64,000 nt of DNA, taken from NCBI GenBank assembly GCA_024743275.1, contig JANSWW010000001.1:1-64000 (forward strand), written 5' to 3'. The notes beneath the pieces were generated by a model, which did no database searches, had not been told where the DNA came from, and saw only the letters and a list, made by a program, of their open reading frames with translations. The stretch is from Alphaproteobacteria bacterium (GTDB lineage Bacteria; Pseudomonadota; Alphaproteobacteria; JANSWW01). The translations under genes were made by a program, and so were the position numbers. Positions 8,587-16,616 of this stretch are shown one piece after another (within the stretch, counting starts at the first letter, position 1; each line of letters opens with the position of its first letter).

Positions 8587-8808
8587 GACTGCTGCTCCAG
8601 CTTTCCGCGGGCGCGGGAGAAAAAGATGGGCCCTGCGTTGGTCGGTTGTGATCGGCCGGAAGCTGCGGAATTGTCGCGGCCGTCGGGGGCTGCCGGGTTC
8701 GATTCTTCATGAAACCTTCATGATAGATCGTTAAGGTCCACGGGAGACAAATTGCGTAAACCGGTATATGAAACCGCCCGTCAACTTCCATTCTGGCTCT
8801 AGAGTTCC

Positions 8809-9642
8809 GTGAAACCGCTTCCCGAAGTCACCTATGCAAAGCCGCAGGACCCGCTCCTGCGCAAAGCCATGATCCGCGGCGTCGAAGTCCTGACCGGCCA
8901 GCCCAAGCTCCAGAGGCTTTACGACGACTATAAGCGGACCCGCTCCAACGATGACGATTTCTGGGCCTCGGCGGTTTCTCGTCTGCAGCTCAACGTCAAC
9001 TACGATCAAAGCCGGCTGAGCGCCATTCCCAAGGAAGGGCCGGTGATCGTGGTCGCGAACCATCCCTATGGGGCGCTCGACGGGATCGCCATGGGGTATA
9101 TGGTCTCCCGTGTCCGGCCGGACTTCAAGGTGCTGGCCCATGCGGTGCTCGACCGCTGCGAGCCGCTCAGACCCTATCTCATCCCGGTGGTCTTCGACGG
9201 CGAATCCAGCGCGCTGCGGGCCAATGTCGAAGCCAAGAAGGCGGCCATCAGCCATCTGCGCCAGGGCGGCTGTATCGTGATCTTTCCGGCCGGCCGTGTG
9301 TCCACCGCCGACACCATCTTCGGCCAGGCGATTGATTCGCCGTGGAAGCCCTTCGCCGGCAAGCTCGTCACCGCCTCCAACGCGACGGTCGTCCCGATGT
9401 TCTTCGAGGGCCAGCCCCATTGGCTCTTCCACTTCGTCAGCAAATTCAGCGGGGGGCTGCGGGAAGCCCTGGTGCTGCACGAGGTCGCCCGCCATATCGG
9501 CGACGAGATCCGCAGCCATATCGGCAGCCCGATCCTGCCCGAGACGTTCAAGCAACTGCCCGACCGTGGGGCGTTGATGGATTATCTCCGGGCGACGGTC
9601 TACTCGCTCGACCCGAGGGCGTCCGCCGCCCAACCGGCCTAG
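8809..9642 (+). CDS. PlsC-type lysophospholipid acyltransferase family protein
   Basis: 277 aa with a GTG start. The acyltransferase motif I reads NHPYGALDG (His85, Asp91), the H-x5-D form found in a subgroup of PlsC-like enzymes, not the classical H-x4-D. Later family blocks are EPLRPYLIPV, an IFPAGRVS glycerophosphate-binding motif and a VVPMFFEG segment. It probably transfers an acyl group to a lysophospholipid or related lipid at the inner membrane. There is no clear transmembrane helix. It is convergent with the leftward Rieske operon. The acceptor is not predictable from the sequence. Confidence 0.85.
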   Translation: MKPLPEVTYAKPQDPLLRKAMIRGVEVLTGQPKLQRLYDDYKRTRSNDDDFWASAVSRLQLNVNYDQSRLSAIPKEGPVIVVANHPYGALDGIAMGYMVSRVRPDFKVLAHAVLDRCEPLRPYLIPVVFDGESSALRANVEAKKAAISHLRQGGCIVIFPAGRVSTADTIFGQAIDSPWKPFAGKLVTASNATVVPMFFEGQPHWLFHFVSKFSGGLREALVLHEVARHIGDEIRSHIGSPILPETFKQLPDRGALMDYLRATVYSLDPRASAAQPA

Positions 9643-9670
9643 TTTCTTCCTTATCCTTTGGCCGGTTCCA

Positions 9671-9901
9671 TCATTGGGCGCCGAAACGGGCCTGGATCTT
9701 GCCGTTGAGCCATTCGAACAGCGTCAGGACGAGGATCACGAAGACCCCGACGACGAGATAGCGCAGGTCCCAGAACCAGCTGCGCCGGAACTCCCAGAAC
9801 ACCGTGTCGCGCGGCGGCGACAGCAGATATTCGTAACCGAAATAGATCGCGGCACAGGCGGCGAGGGCCAGGGCGACGTTGATCAGGCGTGCCGGATTCA
9901 T
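9671..9901 (-). CDS. Small two-helix membrane protein of the Rieske operon, 76 aa
   Basis: 76 aa with two predicted membrane helices (about 8-27 and 46-66) separated by a charged, aromatic loop rich in Arg and Trp. An AGGAG ribosome site sits about 6 nt before the ATG. It is the last gene of a leftward operon, 9 bp after the 254-aa gene. It may be a membrane anchor or small subunit of the proposed redox complex. No named family is recognised. Confidence 0.75.
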   Translation of the reverse strand: MNPARLINVALALAACAAIYFGYEYLLSPPRDTVFWEFRRSWFWDLRYLVVGVFVILVLTLFEWLNGKIQARFGAQ

Positions 9902-9910
9902 GCGTCGCTC

Positions 9911-10675
9911 CTATGGCACCAGGGTTATGGTTGCCGGGTCGATCTTGAAGACGAGGGCGGAACCGACCCGCTCGACCTCGCCCTCGATCTCGACCAGCGT
10001 GGCGACATGGTCGAGGACCGGACCGGTGACCTCCCCGCCCTCCGCGTCGGCCATGATCAGGAAGATGTCCCCGTCGACCGGCGCGGTGGTCACAAAAATC
10101 GGCGGTTCGCCACCGATCAGGCAGAGATTGGCGCAGGCCTTGTGGGCCAGGCCCTTGCCGGGCCGCATGGCGCCGGTATAGCACTTGCTGTCGCAGATCT
10201 CGCCGGTCAGCCGCCACCGTCCCAGCGGCTCCACCGGGACCGGAACCGCCTCGCCTTCCGTGAGGCTCAGCCCCTTTTCGCCACCGATCACCTGCATCAT
10301 GTCGACGTCGCCGCGCTTGATGGAAACGCCGGTCGCCTGGACCAGCTTGCCCGCCAGGGGGGCGGCCCGCTCCTGGACGCCGCGCTTGCCGTTGCCGGAC
10401 AGCATCACTGTCGTTCCGGATTCGTAACGCTCGCTCTCGACCACATGGATGACCGGATAGGGGGCGACGGTCATCACGCCGGTGATGGTGTGCCGCCGCC
10501 AATCCCACCGAAAGGTTCCGTCGCCCGGATCCCATTGGCTGGACGCCATCAGATAGGAGATGCCGGCGAACAGCACCATGAGGGCGAGGCCGATCAATGC
10601 CAGAAAGGACCGCAGCGGCTTCGGCGGCGAGAGATAGCCGATGAAGAACGGATCTTGATCTGAGTTCCGCGCCAT
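9911..10675 (-). CDS. Membrane-anchored protein with Cys/His motifs, 254 aa, unknown function
   Basis: One membrane helix at about 23-43, then a mainly beta extracytoplasmic domain. The centre carries C161-x3-C165, then H178-x2-C181-x3-C185 in a G-x-x-HKAC-x3-C-x3-GxPP-x-FV context, which looks like a metal or cofactor site. I do not recognise a named family. GGAGG lies 5 nt before the ATG. It sits 10 bp after the ferric-reductase/Rieske gene and 9 bp before the 76-aa membrane protein gene, so it is very probably part of the same complex or pathway. The motifs could bind heme, copper or an Fe-S centre; none is shown. Confidence 0.75.
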   Translation of the reverse strand: MARNSDQDPFFIGYLSPPKPLRSFLALIGLALMVLFAGISYLMASSQWDPGDGTFRWDWRRHTITGVMTVAPYPVIHVVESERYESGTTVMLSGNGKRGVQERAAPLAGKLVQATGVSIKRGDVDMMQVIGGEKGLSLTEGEAVPVPVEPLGRWRLTGEICDSKCYTGAMRPGKGLAHKACANLCLIGGEPPIFVTTAPVDGDIFLIMADAEGGEVTGPVLDHVATLVEIEGEVERVGSALVFKIDPATITLVP

Positions 10676-10685
10676 CGGGGCCTCC

Positions 10686-11729
10686 CTACCGCAAGCCGTC
10701 CGGCAGGGTCAGGGGCTCCACGGGGGTCCCCGGTATGTTGCCGTTCCGGTCGATGAATACGCTGTCCCCCTCCAGCTTCAGCCGGTAGGTCGGGACCTTC
10801 TCGTTGAACGGGGCCGGCGAGCAGCCGTCCTCCAGCCGGTATTGGAAGCCGTGCCAGGGGCAGGTGACACAGCCGTCGATGATCCGGCCATCGCCCAGCG
10901 GTCCGTTCTGATGGGCGCAGGCGTTGGAGATCGCCGACAGCCGGTCGCCATCGCGGAAGATCGCCGCCCGGTCCTTGGGGCCGACCCGGACGATCACCGC
11001 CCGTTGGTCCGGAATGTCCGAGACCTTGCAGGCCTCCAGCCAGTCCCCCTCCGGTTCCACGCTCTTGTCCCGTTTGCTCCAGGCGGCGAAATGCAGCGCC
11101 GCCACCAGCAGCGGGCCGCCGACATAGAGCGCGAAGCTCATCGGGCTGTCGGCTTCCTGCAGGGCGCCCAGCGCCACATGGGCGGTGACGGCGGCATAGG
11201 CCGGATAGATCAACAGATGGATCGACTTCCAGACCGGCGCGGACAGGAAGGAAAGCCAGAAATCGTGGCTGGTTGCCGCCAGAATCCCGAGCGTTATCAG
11301 GGCGAAGACTCCGAAGGCCTCGAAGGGGAAGCCGAGGAGCTGGCCATAGCTCGTGTTCGAGGTCAGCAGCGCCTCATAGGGCGGAACGTCGCTGAAGACG
11401 AAATACCAGTTGATCACGAAGCTCGCATGGGTGAGTGCCACCACCGCGGTGATCACGCCGAAATGACGACGATTATAGAGCAGCGGCAAAAAGCGCCGGT
11501 CGAGCCGGGCCAATGGGCCGATGCACAGGATCACCGTCAACATCAGAAAGGCGCAGCTGCCGAAGGCGCGCATCCGCACGATCGGCCCGTCGACCGGGCG
11601 GCTGACATCCGCCATCGGATTGCCGAGCCGGATATAGATCCAGAGATAGGCGACGACGGCGAGCAGCAGGACCGCGTCGTAGACGTACTTGTTCGGGTTC
11701 CATTGAACCGGGATGTATTTGACGCTCAT
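10686..11729 (-). CDS. Ferric-reductase-like transmembrane domain fused to C-terminal Rieske domain
   Basis: 347 aa. Residues 1-215 form about six membrane helices of the ferric-reductase/YedZ type, with histidines that could ligate b-type heme (His89, His101, His155, His171, His184). Residues about 228-330 are a Rieske [2Fe-2S] ferredoxin domain with C271-x-H273 and C290-x2-H293. This would link a quinone- or heme-facing membrane module to a soluble one-electron carrier in one chain. The start ATG overlaps the upstream gene in an ATGA. No FAD or NAD domain is present. It probably passes electrons between the membrane and the FMN enzyme of the same operon. Confidence 0.85.
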   Translation of the reverse strand: MSVKYIPVQWNPNKYVYDAVLLLAVVAYLWIYIRLGNPMADVSRPVDGPIVRMRAFGSCAFLMLTVILCIGPLARLDRRFLPLLYNRRHFGVITAVVALTHASFVINWYFVFSDVPPYEALLTSNTSYGQLLGFPFEAFGVFALITLGILAATSHDFWLSFLSAPVWKSIHLLIYPAYAAVTAHVALGALQEADSPMSFALYVGGPLLVAALHFAAWSKRDKSVEPEGDWLEACKVSDIPDQRAVIVRVGPKDRAAIFRDGDRLSAISNACAHQNGPLGDGRIIDGCVTCPWHGFQYRLEDGCSPAPFNEKVPTYRLKLEGDSVFIDRNGNIPGTPVEPLTLPDGLR

Positions 11730-12109
11730 TGCCGGACCTCTCCTTCGGAGAGGGCCGCGGGCGGTGCCAATTGGATGGCCGGCGCGTCGTATGTGTTCGG
11801 CTGCCGGGCGCCGAGACAGACGGCGAGGATCACCGGGATCGCCACGGCCAGCGCGATACCGACCCGGTCCTGCGTCCGGCGTGGCGGCTGGTGGCGTTTG
11901 AACTCCTCCCACCCGCCGGCGACCCGCATCCAGCGATAGAGCACCAGCGGCCAAAGCAGGACGACGCCCGGCACCAGCAGCGGCCGGAACACCCAGGCGT
12001 TCTCCCCGTTCGGATCGATCCGGCCGACGGCCACGAAGCAGAACAGGACCGCGGCCGCCCCGCCGATCAACAGATAGATCCGGCCGACATCGATAAGCGT
12101 CTCCGCCAT
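11726..12109 (-). CDS. Membrane protein of the Rieske operon, 127 aa
   Basis: 127 aa with three hydrophobic segments (about 9-28, 41-58 and 85-101). I chose the second of two adjacent ATG codons because the GGGAGGGG ribosome site is then 5 nt away. It starts 18 bp after the stop of the FMN/Rieske gene and ends in a 4-bp ATGA overlap with the ferric-reductase/Rieske gene, so translation is likely coupled. No family is recognised. A role as a small subunit of the membrane redox complex is inferred from position only. Confidence 0.72.
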   Translation of the reverse strand: MAETLIDVGRIYLLIGGAAAVLFCFVAVGRIDPNGENAWVFRPLLVPGVVLLWPLVLYRWMRVAGGWEEFKRHQPPRRTQDRVGIALAVAIPVILAVCLGARQPNTYDAPAIQLAPPAALSEGEVRQ

Positions 12110-12127
12110 CATACCCCTCCCGCACCT

Positions 12128-13741
12128 CTAAAGGCTGCCGACGCCGGCATAGGGCACGCCGGTCAGCTTCGCCGTTTCCTCCTTCCAGGTGGTCAGGTCC
12201 TGGAGGGAGAAATCCGCCAGACGGCGGTGGCCGCAGGCCCGCGCCATGACCTTCATCAACTCCACCGAGGCCTCGAAGAAGTTGGTGAGCTGTTCGGCGG
12301 ACTTTTCCACCACCAGGCGGGAGACGAGATGCGGCTTATGGGTCGCGATTCCGACCGGGCAGGAATTGGTGTGACAGGCGCGCATGGCGATGCAGCCGAT
12401 GGCATGCATGGCGGATGTCGCCACGGCGACCGCGTCGGCCCCCATCGCAATGGCCTTCACGAAGTCGGCCGGATGGCGCAGACCGCCGGTGATGATCAGG
12501 CTGACATCCTGGCGGCCCTGGCGGTCGAGATGGCGTCGGGCGCGGGCGAGGGCCGGCATGGTCGGCACCGAGATATGGTCGCGGAAGATCAGCGGGGCCG
12601 CGCCGGTGCCGCCGCCCCGGCCGTCGAGGATGATATAGTCGACCCCGACCTCCAGGGCCGCGTCGATGTCCTGCTCGATATGCTGGGCCGAGAGCTTGTA
12701 GCCGATCGGAATTCCGCCGGTGCGGCCGCGGACCTCGTCGGCGAACGCCTTGATCTGGGAGATCTCCGTCCAGTCCGGGAAGCGGGGCGGCGAGATCGCG
12801 TCCTGGCCTTCTTCAAGGCCGCGCACCTCGGCGATTTTCGGGGTCACCTTGGCCGCCGGCAGATGGCCGCCGGTACCGGTCTTGGCCCCCTGGCCGCCCT
12901 TGAAGTGGAAGGCCTGGACCTTGTCGAGCTTGTCCCAGGAGAAACCGAAGCGGCCCGAGGCGAGCTCATAGAAATAGCGGGAATTGCTCTCCTGCTCCTC
13001 CGGCATCATCCCGCCCTCGCCGGAACAGATGCCGGTGCCCGCCCGTTCGGCGCCGAGGGCGAGCGCGATCTTGGCCGGGGCCGACAGCGCCCCGAAGCTC
13101 ATATCCGAGACAAAGAGGGGGATGTCGAGATGGAGCGGCTTCTGGGCGTTGGGGCCGACGATCACGCCGGTCTCGACCGCCTCGTCTTCCAGCAGCGGCG
13201 GCTTGTTCAACTGGGCGGTCAGTATCTGGATATCGTCCCAGGTCGGCAATCGGTGGCCTGGAACCCCCATGGCCGCCACCGGCCCGTGGCCGTGCAGACC
13301 CTTGACCCCACCCTTGGCCAAACCGTGGACGAACCCGGCGAGCGGTTCGTCTTCGGTACCGTGGATGTCGGCATACTGGCCCAGATAGGCGTCGCGGTCG
13401 AAGGGCTGGGGATGATCCTTCGCCCAGGCCACGATTTCGTCGCGGTCGACGAGGACCCGTCCGTCCTCGACCCAGGCCGAGAACTTCTGCAGCACCTCGT
13501 TGTTGGCATACTCTGAAACGCCGGTGTCGAGCCGGTAATCCCAATTGTGCAGGGGGCAGATCAGATTGTCGCCGCGGACATGGCCGTCGCCGAGCATGGC
13601 GCCGCGATGGAGGCAGCGGCCGTAGAGGACCGAGACTTTCCTGTCATAGCGAATGACCACCAGATCCACGTCGGCGACAAGGGCGTGGGCGGGTTTCCGG
13701 TCCTCGAAATCGTCCCAGGCTCCAATCGGTTCCGGTGTCAT
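12128..13741 (-). CDS. N-terminal Rieske domain fused to glutamate-synthase-like FMN domain
   Basis: 537 aa. Residues about 7-100 are a Rieske [2Fe-2S] domain (C43-x-H45 and C62-x2-H65). Residues about 140-520 match the FMN-binding glutamate synthase domain (Glu_synthase): PLFVSDMSFGALS, an SGEGGM loop, a DGRGGGTGAAP phosphate loop, a GADAVAVATSAMHAIGC segment and a C450-x5-C456-x4-C461-P motif like the [3Fe-4S] site of GltS. There is no glutaminase domain and no NADPH subunit, so this is not ordinary glutamate synthase. An ATG after GGGAGGGGAG is preferred over a TTG two codons upstream. It is the first gene of the leftward operon. The substrate is unknown; the Rieske domain may be its electron link. 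Confidence 0.88.
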   Translation of the reverse strand: MTPEPIGAWDDFEDRKPAHALVADVDLVVIRYDRKVSVLYGRCLHRGAMLGDGHVRGDNLICPLHNWDYRLDTGVSEYANNEVLQKFSAWVEDGRVLVDRDEIVAWAKDHPQPFDRDAYLGQYADIHGTEDEPLAGFVHGLAKGGVKGLHGHGPVAAMGVPGHRLPTWDDIQILTAQLNKPPLLEDEAVETGVIVGPNAQKPLHLDIPLFVSDMSFGALSAPAKIALALGAERAGTGICSGEGGMMPEEQESNSRYFYELASGRFGFSWDKLDKVQAFHFKGGQGAKTGTGGHLPAAKVTPKIAEVRGLEEGQDAISPPRFPDWTEISQIKAFADEVRGRTGGIPIGYKLSAQHIEQDIDAALEVGVDYIILDGRGGGTGAAPLIFRDHISVPTMPALARARRHLDRQGRQDVSLIITGGLRHPADFVKAIAMGADAVAVATSAMHAIGCIAMRACHTNSCPVGIATHKPHLVSRLVVEKSAEQLTNFFEASVELMKVMARACGHRRLADFSLQDLTTWKEETAKLTGVPYAGVGSL

Positions 13742-13966
13742 CGGCAACTCCCCTCCCGTTGGCCAAAGGCGATCGGAGGCATGGTCTCACAGGTTGTTGG
13801 ACGGGCCAACCAGGTTTTTTGATCGATCATTTTGGAATCTTCGGTCCGATCACTCGGTTGTGGGTTTTCAAGTCGATCCGCACGGCTGATTGTTGCTTGG
13901 GCACATGAGCGCCTGGAAAGTCTTGATGGGTTTATGGGCCCGAATGGGAATTGGGGGGTAATCACG

Positions 13967-15940
13967 ATGTCTAACAATTTCGAGTGGTTCGAGGTCGCCA
14001 AGGTCGCCGACTTGCCGGAAGGCCGTGTGATGAGCGTGACCGCCCGCGAGAAATCCATCTGTTTGTCCCATTTCGACGGCCAATGGGCCGCCATGGACAA
14101 CCGCTGCCCCCATCAGGGCGGCCCGCTCGGCGAGGGCTCCATCGAACAGGGCGTCGACGGCAAATGCTGGATCCGCTGCCCCTGGCATGGCTGGGATTTC
14201 GACCCGCTGACCGGGGCGCCTCCCGGCGGGCACGAGGATACCGGGCAGGCGCTCTACGAGGTCGAGGTCCGCGACGGCGCCGTGTTCATTGGCCTGGAGA
14301 AAGAGCCGGAACAGCCCCGCACGACCACGGACGTGATCGCCGAGACCCTGGTCAATTGGGGGGTGAAGCGGGTCTTCGGGATGGTCGGGCACTCCAATCT
14401 CGGCCTTGCCGACGCGATCCGCCGGCAGACAGTGGCCGGGGCGATGGACTATGTCGCCATCCGGCACGAGGGGGCCGCCTCCTTCGCCTGCTCGGCCTAT
14501 GGCAAGCTGACCGGCAAGCCGGCCGCCTGCCTCACCATCGCCGGTCCGGGGGCCACCAATCTCTTGACCGGGCTATGGGACGCCAAGGTGGACCGCGCCC
14601 CGGTCCTGGCGCTGACCGGCCAGGTTCAGACCCAGGTGTTTGGCCCGGGGGCGTTTCAGGACATCGATCTCTCCTCCGCTTTCGACGCGGTCACCCGCTT
14701 CTCCCAGACGGTTCTGACCACCTCAAATCACGCGGAACTCGCCTCGCTGGCCGTGAAGAACGCCCTGGTCGAGCGCGACGTCGCCCATCTGATCTTTCCG
14801 GACGATGTCCAAACGCTTCCCTCCGACGCCAAGGCGGGCGGCCCGGGGGGGCGCCTCGGGCTGGCCGCCGTCAAGCTGGCCGACGCCGATCTGGAGGCGG
14901 CGCTCAAGATGATTGCGAAGTCGAAACGGCCCTTCATCGTTCTGGGCCATGGCGCGAAAGAGGTGCGCGAGGATGTGATCGCCCTGGCCGAGTCTCTTGG
15001 CGCACCGGTCGCGACGACCTTCAAGGGCAAGGGCCTGATCCCGGACACCCATCCGAACGCGGCCGGGGTGCTCGGCCGGTCCGGGACGCCGATCGCGAGT
15101 TGGTTCATGAACGAGTGCGATCTGATCCTGGCCCTCGGATCCTCCTTCGCCAATCACACCGGGATCGAGCCCTCCAAGCCGATCATCCAGGTCGATTTCG
15201 AGCGCATGCAGTTGGGCAAGTTCCATCCGGTCACGCTACCGGTCTGGGCGGAGATCGGGCAGTTCTGCCGGGCGGTCAGGGCGCACAGGCCGGCCCGTCC
15301 CGAGGCCGCGGACCAACTGGCCGAGGTGGCCGAGCGCTGGGCGATCTGGCGTGAGGAGAAGGCCTCCCGGGTCGCCGACGACCGGGGCAAGGGCATCGGG
15401 GCCGCCGCCGTCTTCGAGGCGCTGACCCGGGAGTGCCCGGCGGATGCGATCATCACCGTGGATGTCGGCAACAACGCCTATTCCTTCGGCCGCTATTTCG
15501 AGGCCACGGGTCAGCGGGTCTTGATGTCGGGCTATCTCGGCTCGATCGGCTTCGCCCTGCCGGCGGCCTTGGGCGCCTGGTCCGCGACCCAGGACGTCGA
15601 GGCCTATCGGGGGCGGAAGGTGATCTCCGTATCCGGCGACGGCGGGTTCGCCCAATACGCCATGGAGTTCACCACCGCCGTCCGCCACAACATGGACATC
15701 ACCCATATCTTGTTGAACAACGCGGAACTGGGGAAAATCTCCAAGGAGCAGCGGTCCGGCGAATTCCAGGTCTGGCAGACGGATCTGGTCAATCCGTCCT
15801 TCGCGACCTTCGCGCGGCAGTGCGGCGGCCAAGGGACCCGGGTATCGAAGCCCGACGGCCTCGTCGGGGCGATCCGTGACGCCATCGCCCATCCGGGTCC
15901 AGCACTGGTTGAAATCAACACGGATGTGGAACTGGTCTAG
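13967..15940 (+). CDS. N-terminal Rieske domain fused to thiamine-diphosphate enzyme
   Basis: 657 aa. Residues about 6-112 are a Rieske [2Fe-2S] domain (C47-x-H49, C71-x2-H74). Residues about 118-650 are a complete three-domain ThDP enzyme of the acetolactate synthase/pyruvate oxidase/oxalyl-CoA decarboxylase superfamily: an N-terminal PYR domain with catalytic Glu168 in AIRHEGAASF, a middle domain (VLGHGAKEV at about 328), and a C-terminal PP domain with GDG(557-559) and an Asn-Asn at 584-585, the usual metal/diphosphate motif. The start follows a GGGGGG-type site. It is divergent from the Rieske/FMN operon across about 225 bp. A 2-oxoacid or related substrate that gives electrons to Rieske after decarboxylation is a reasonable guess, not shown. 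Confidence 0.88.
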   Translation: MSNNFEWFEVAKVADLPEGRVMSVTAREKSICLSHFDGQWAAMDNRCPHQGGPLGEGSIEQGVDGKCWIRCPWHGWDFDPLTGAPPGGHEDTGQALYEVEVRDGAVFIGLEKEPEQPRTTTDVIAETLVNWGVKRVFGMVGHSNLGLADAIRRQTVAGAMDYVAIRHEGAASFACSAYGKLTGKPAACLTIAGPGATNLLTGLWDAKVDRAPVLALTGQVQTQVFGPGAFQDIDLSSAFDAVTRFSQTVLTTSNHAELASLAVKNALVERDVAHLIFPDDVQTLPSDAKAGGPGGRLGLAAVKLADADLEAALKMIAKSKRPFIVLGHGAKEVREDVIALAESLGAPVATTFKGKGLIPDTHPNAAGVLGRSGTPIASWFMNECDLILALGSSFANHTGIEPSKPIIQVDFERMQLGKFHPVTLPVWAEIGQFCRAVRAHRPARPEAADQLAEVAERWAIWREEKASRVADDRGKGIGAAAVFEALTRECPADAIITVDVGNNAYSFGRYFEATGQRVLMSGYLGSIGFALPAALGAWSATQDVEAYRGRKVISVSGDGGFAQYAMEFTTAVRHNMDITHILLNNAELGKISKEQRSGEFQVWQTDLVNPSFATFARQCGGQGTRVSKPDGLVGAIRDAIAHPGPALVEINTDVELV

Positions 15941-16073
15941 GGTCAGGACCCAAGCCGAACCGACCGGCTCTTCTCCGTCTTTCGGCCGTGGATTTTTCGT
16001 GGTGTTCGTTTCCAATTTGTCGAAAATGCACTAGGTCAATGTCGGAAACGAGGCCGCAGGTCAGAAAGACAGG

Positions 16074-16616
16074 ATGCGAGATCCGGATAGAATCCTGGCG
16101 ATGCCGGGGGTCGTCGGCGACGACCGTTTTCTTGCCCGCTGCGCGGATGATATCCGCTGGCTTCATGCCTATTGGGCGGAGCGCTGCGAGTCCGGGGTGA
16201 TCTGCCCCCGGGACCGTTTCGATCCGGTGGATTTGCCTCGGCGCATGTTGCCGATGGTCAATCTGGTGGAGGCCGTCGACGAGGGGGCCGATTACCGCTA
16301 TCGGCTGGTGGGAACCGGCGATGTGCGCGAGCGCAGCGCGGATCCGACGGGAAAACTGGTCTCGGAAGCCTTTCACGGCCCCAACCCGGAAAACGCGCTG
16401 GCCACCTACGACTATGTCTATTGGCGGAAGCGCCCGCTGTTCCGCAACGACCGGCATCCCCACGAGACCATGTACCACAAGCGCTCGGAACGGATCTTCC
16501 TGCCCATGAGCGGCCCGGAGGACCCCAAGTCGGTCCGGTTCATCCTGGTCTTCGTCAAGATCCTGCCCGCCACGGCCCAGGCCCGGGAGGCGAAACGCCA
16601 GGCCGGGGAAAGCTAG
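16074..16616 (+). CDS. PAS_5 family sensory-domain protein
   Basis: 180 aa that reads as a single PAS-like domain of the PAS_5 type (PF07310), common in Rhodospirillales, often in stand-alone form. Features are a DDIRWLHAYWAERC N-terminal helix, RRMLPMVNLVEAV, and a YRYRLVGTGDVRERSADPTG core, the family's usual G-T-x-x-x-x-x-x-x-D-x-T-G pattern. No output domain is attached. Its stop codon and that of the convergent esterase gene share a CTAG. The start ATG has only a weak ribosome site; a later ATG (MPGVV) is possible. The ligand is unknown. Confidence 0.8.
   Translation: MRDPDRILAMPGVVGDDRFLARCADDIRWLHAYWAERCESGVICPRDRFDPVDLPRRMLPMVNLVEAVDEGADYRYRLVGTGDVRERSADPTGKLVSEAFHGPNPENALATYDYVYWRKRPLFRNDRHPHETMYHKRSERIFLPMSGPEDPKSVRFILVFVKILPATAQAREAKRQAGES

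Noticed and set aside
8809..9642. Broken PlsC because motif is H-x5-D
   Set aside because: A subgroup of this family has NHP-x-G-x-x-D, so the spacing is normal for it.
12128..13741. Glutamate synthase large subunit (gltB)
   Set aside because: No glutaminase domain or gltD partner; only the FMN/Fe-S part is shared and a Rieske domain is added.
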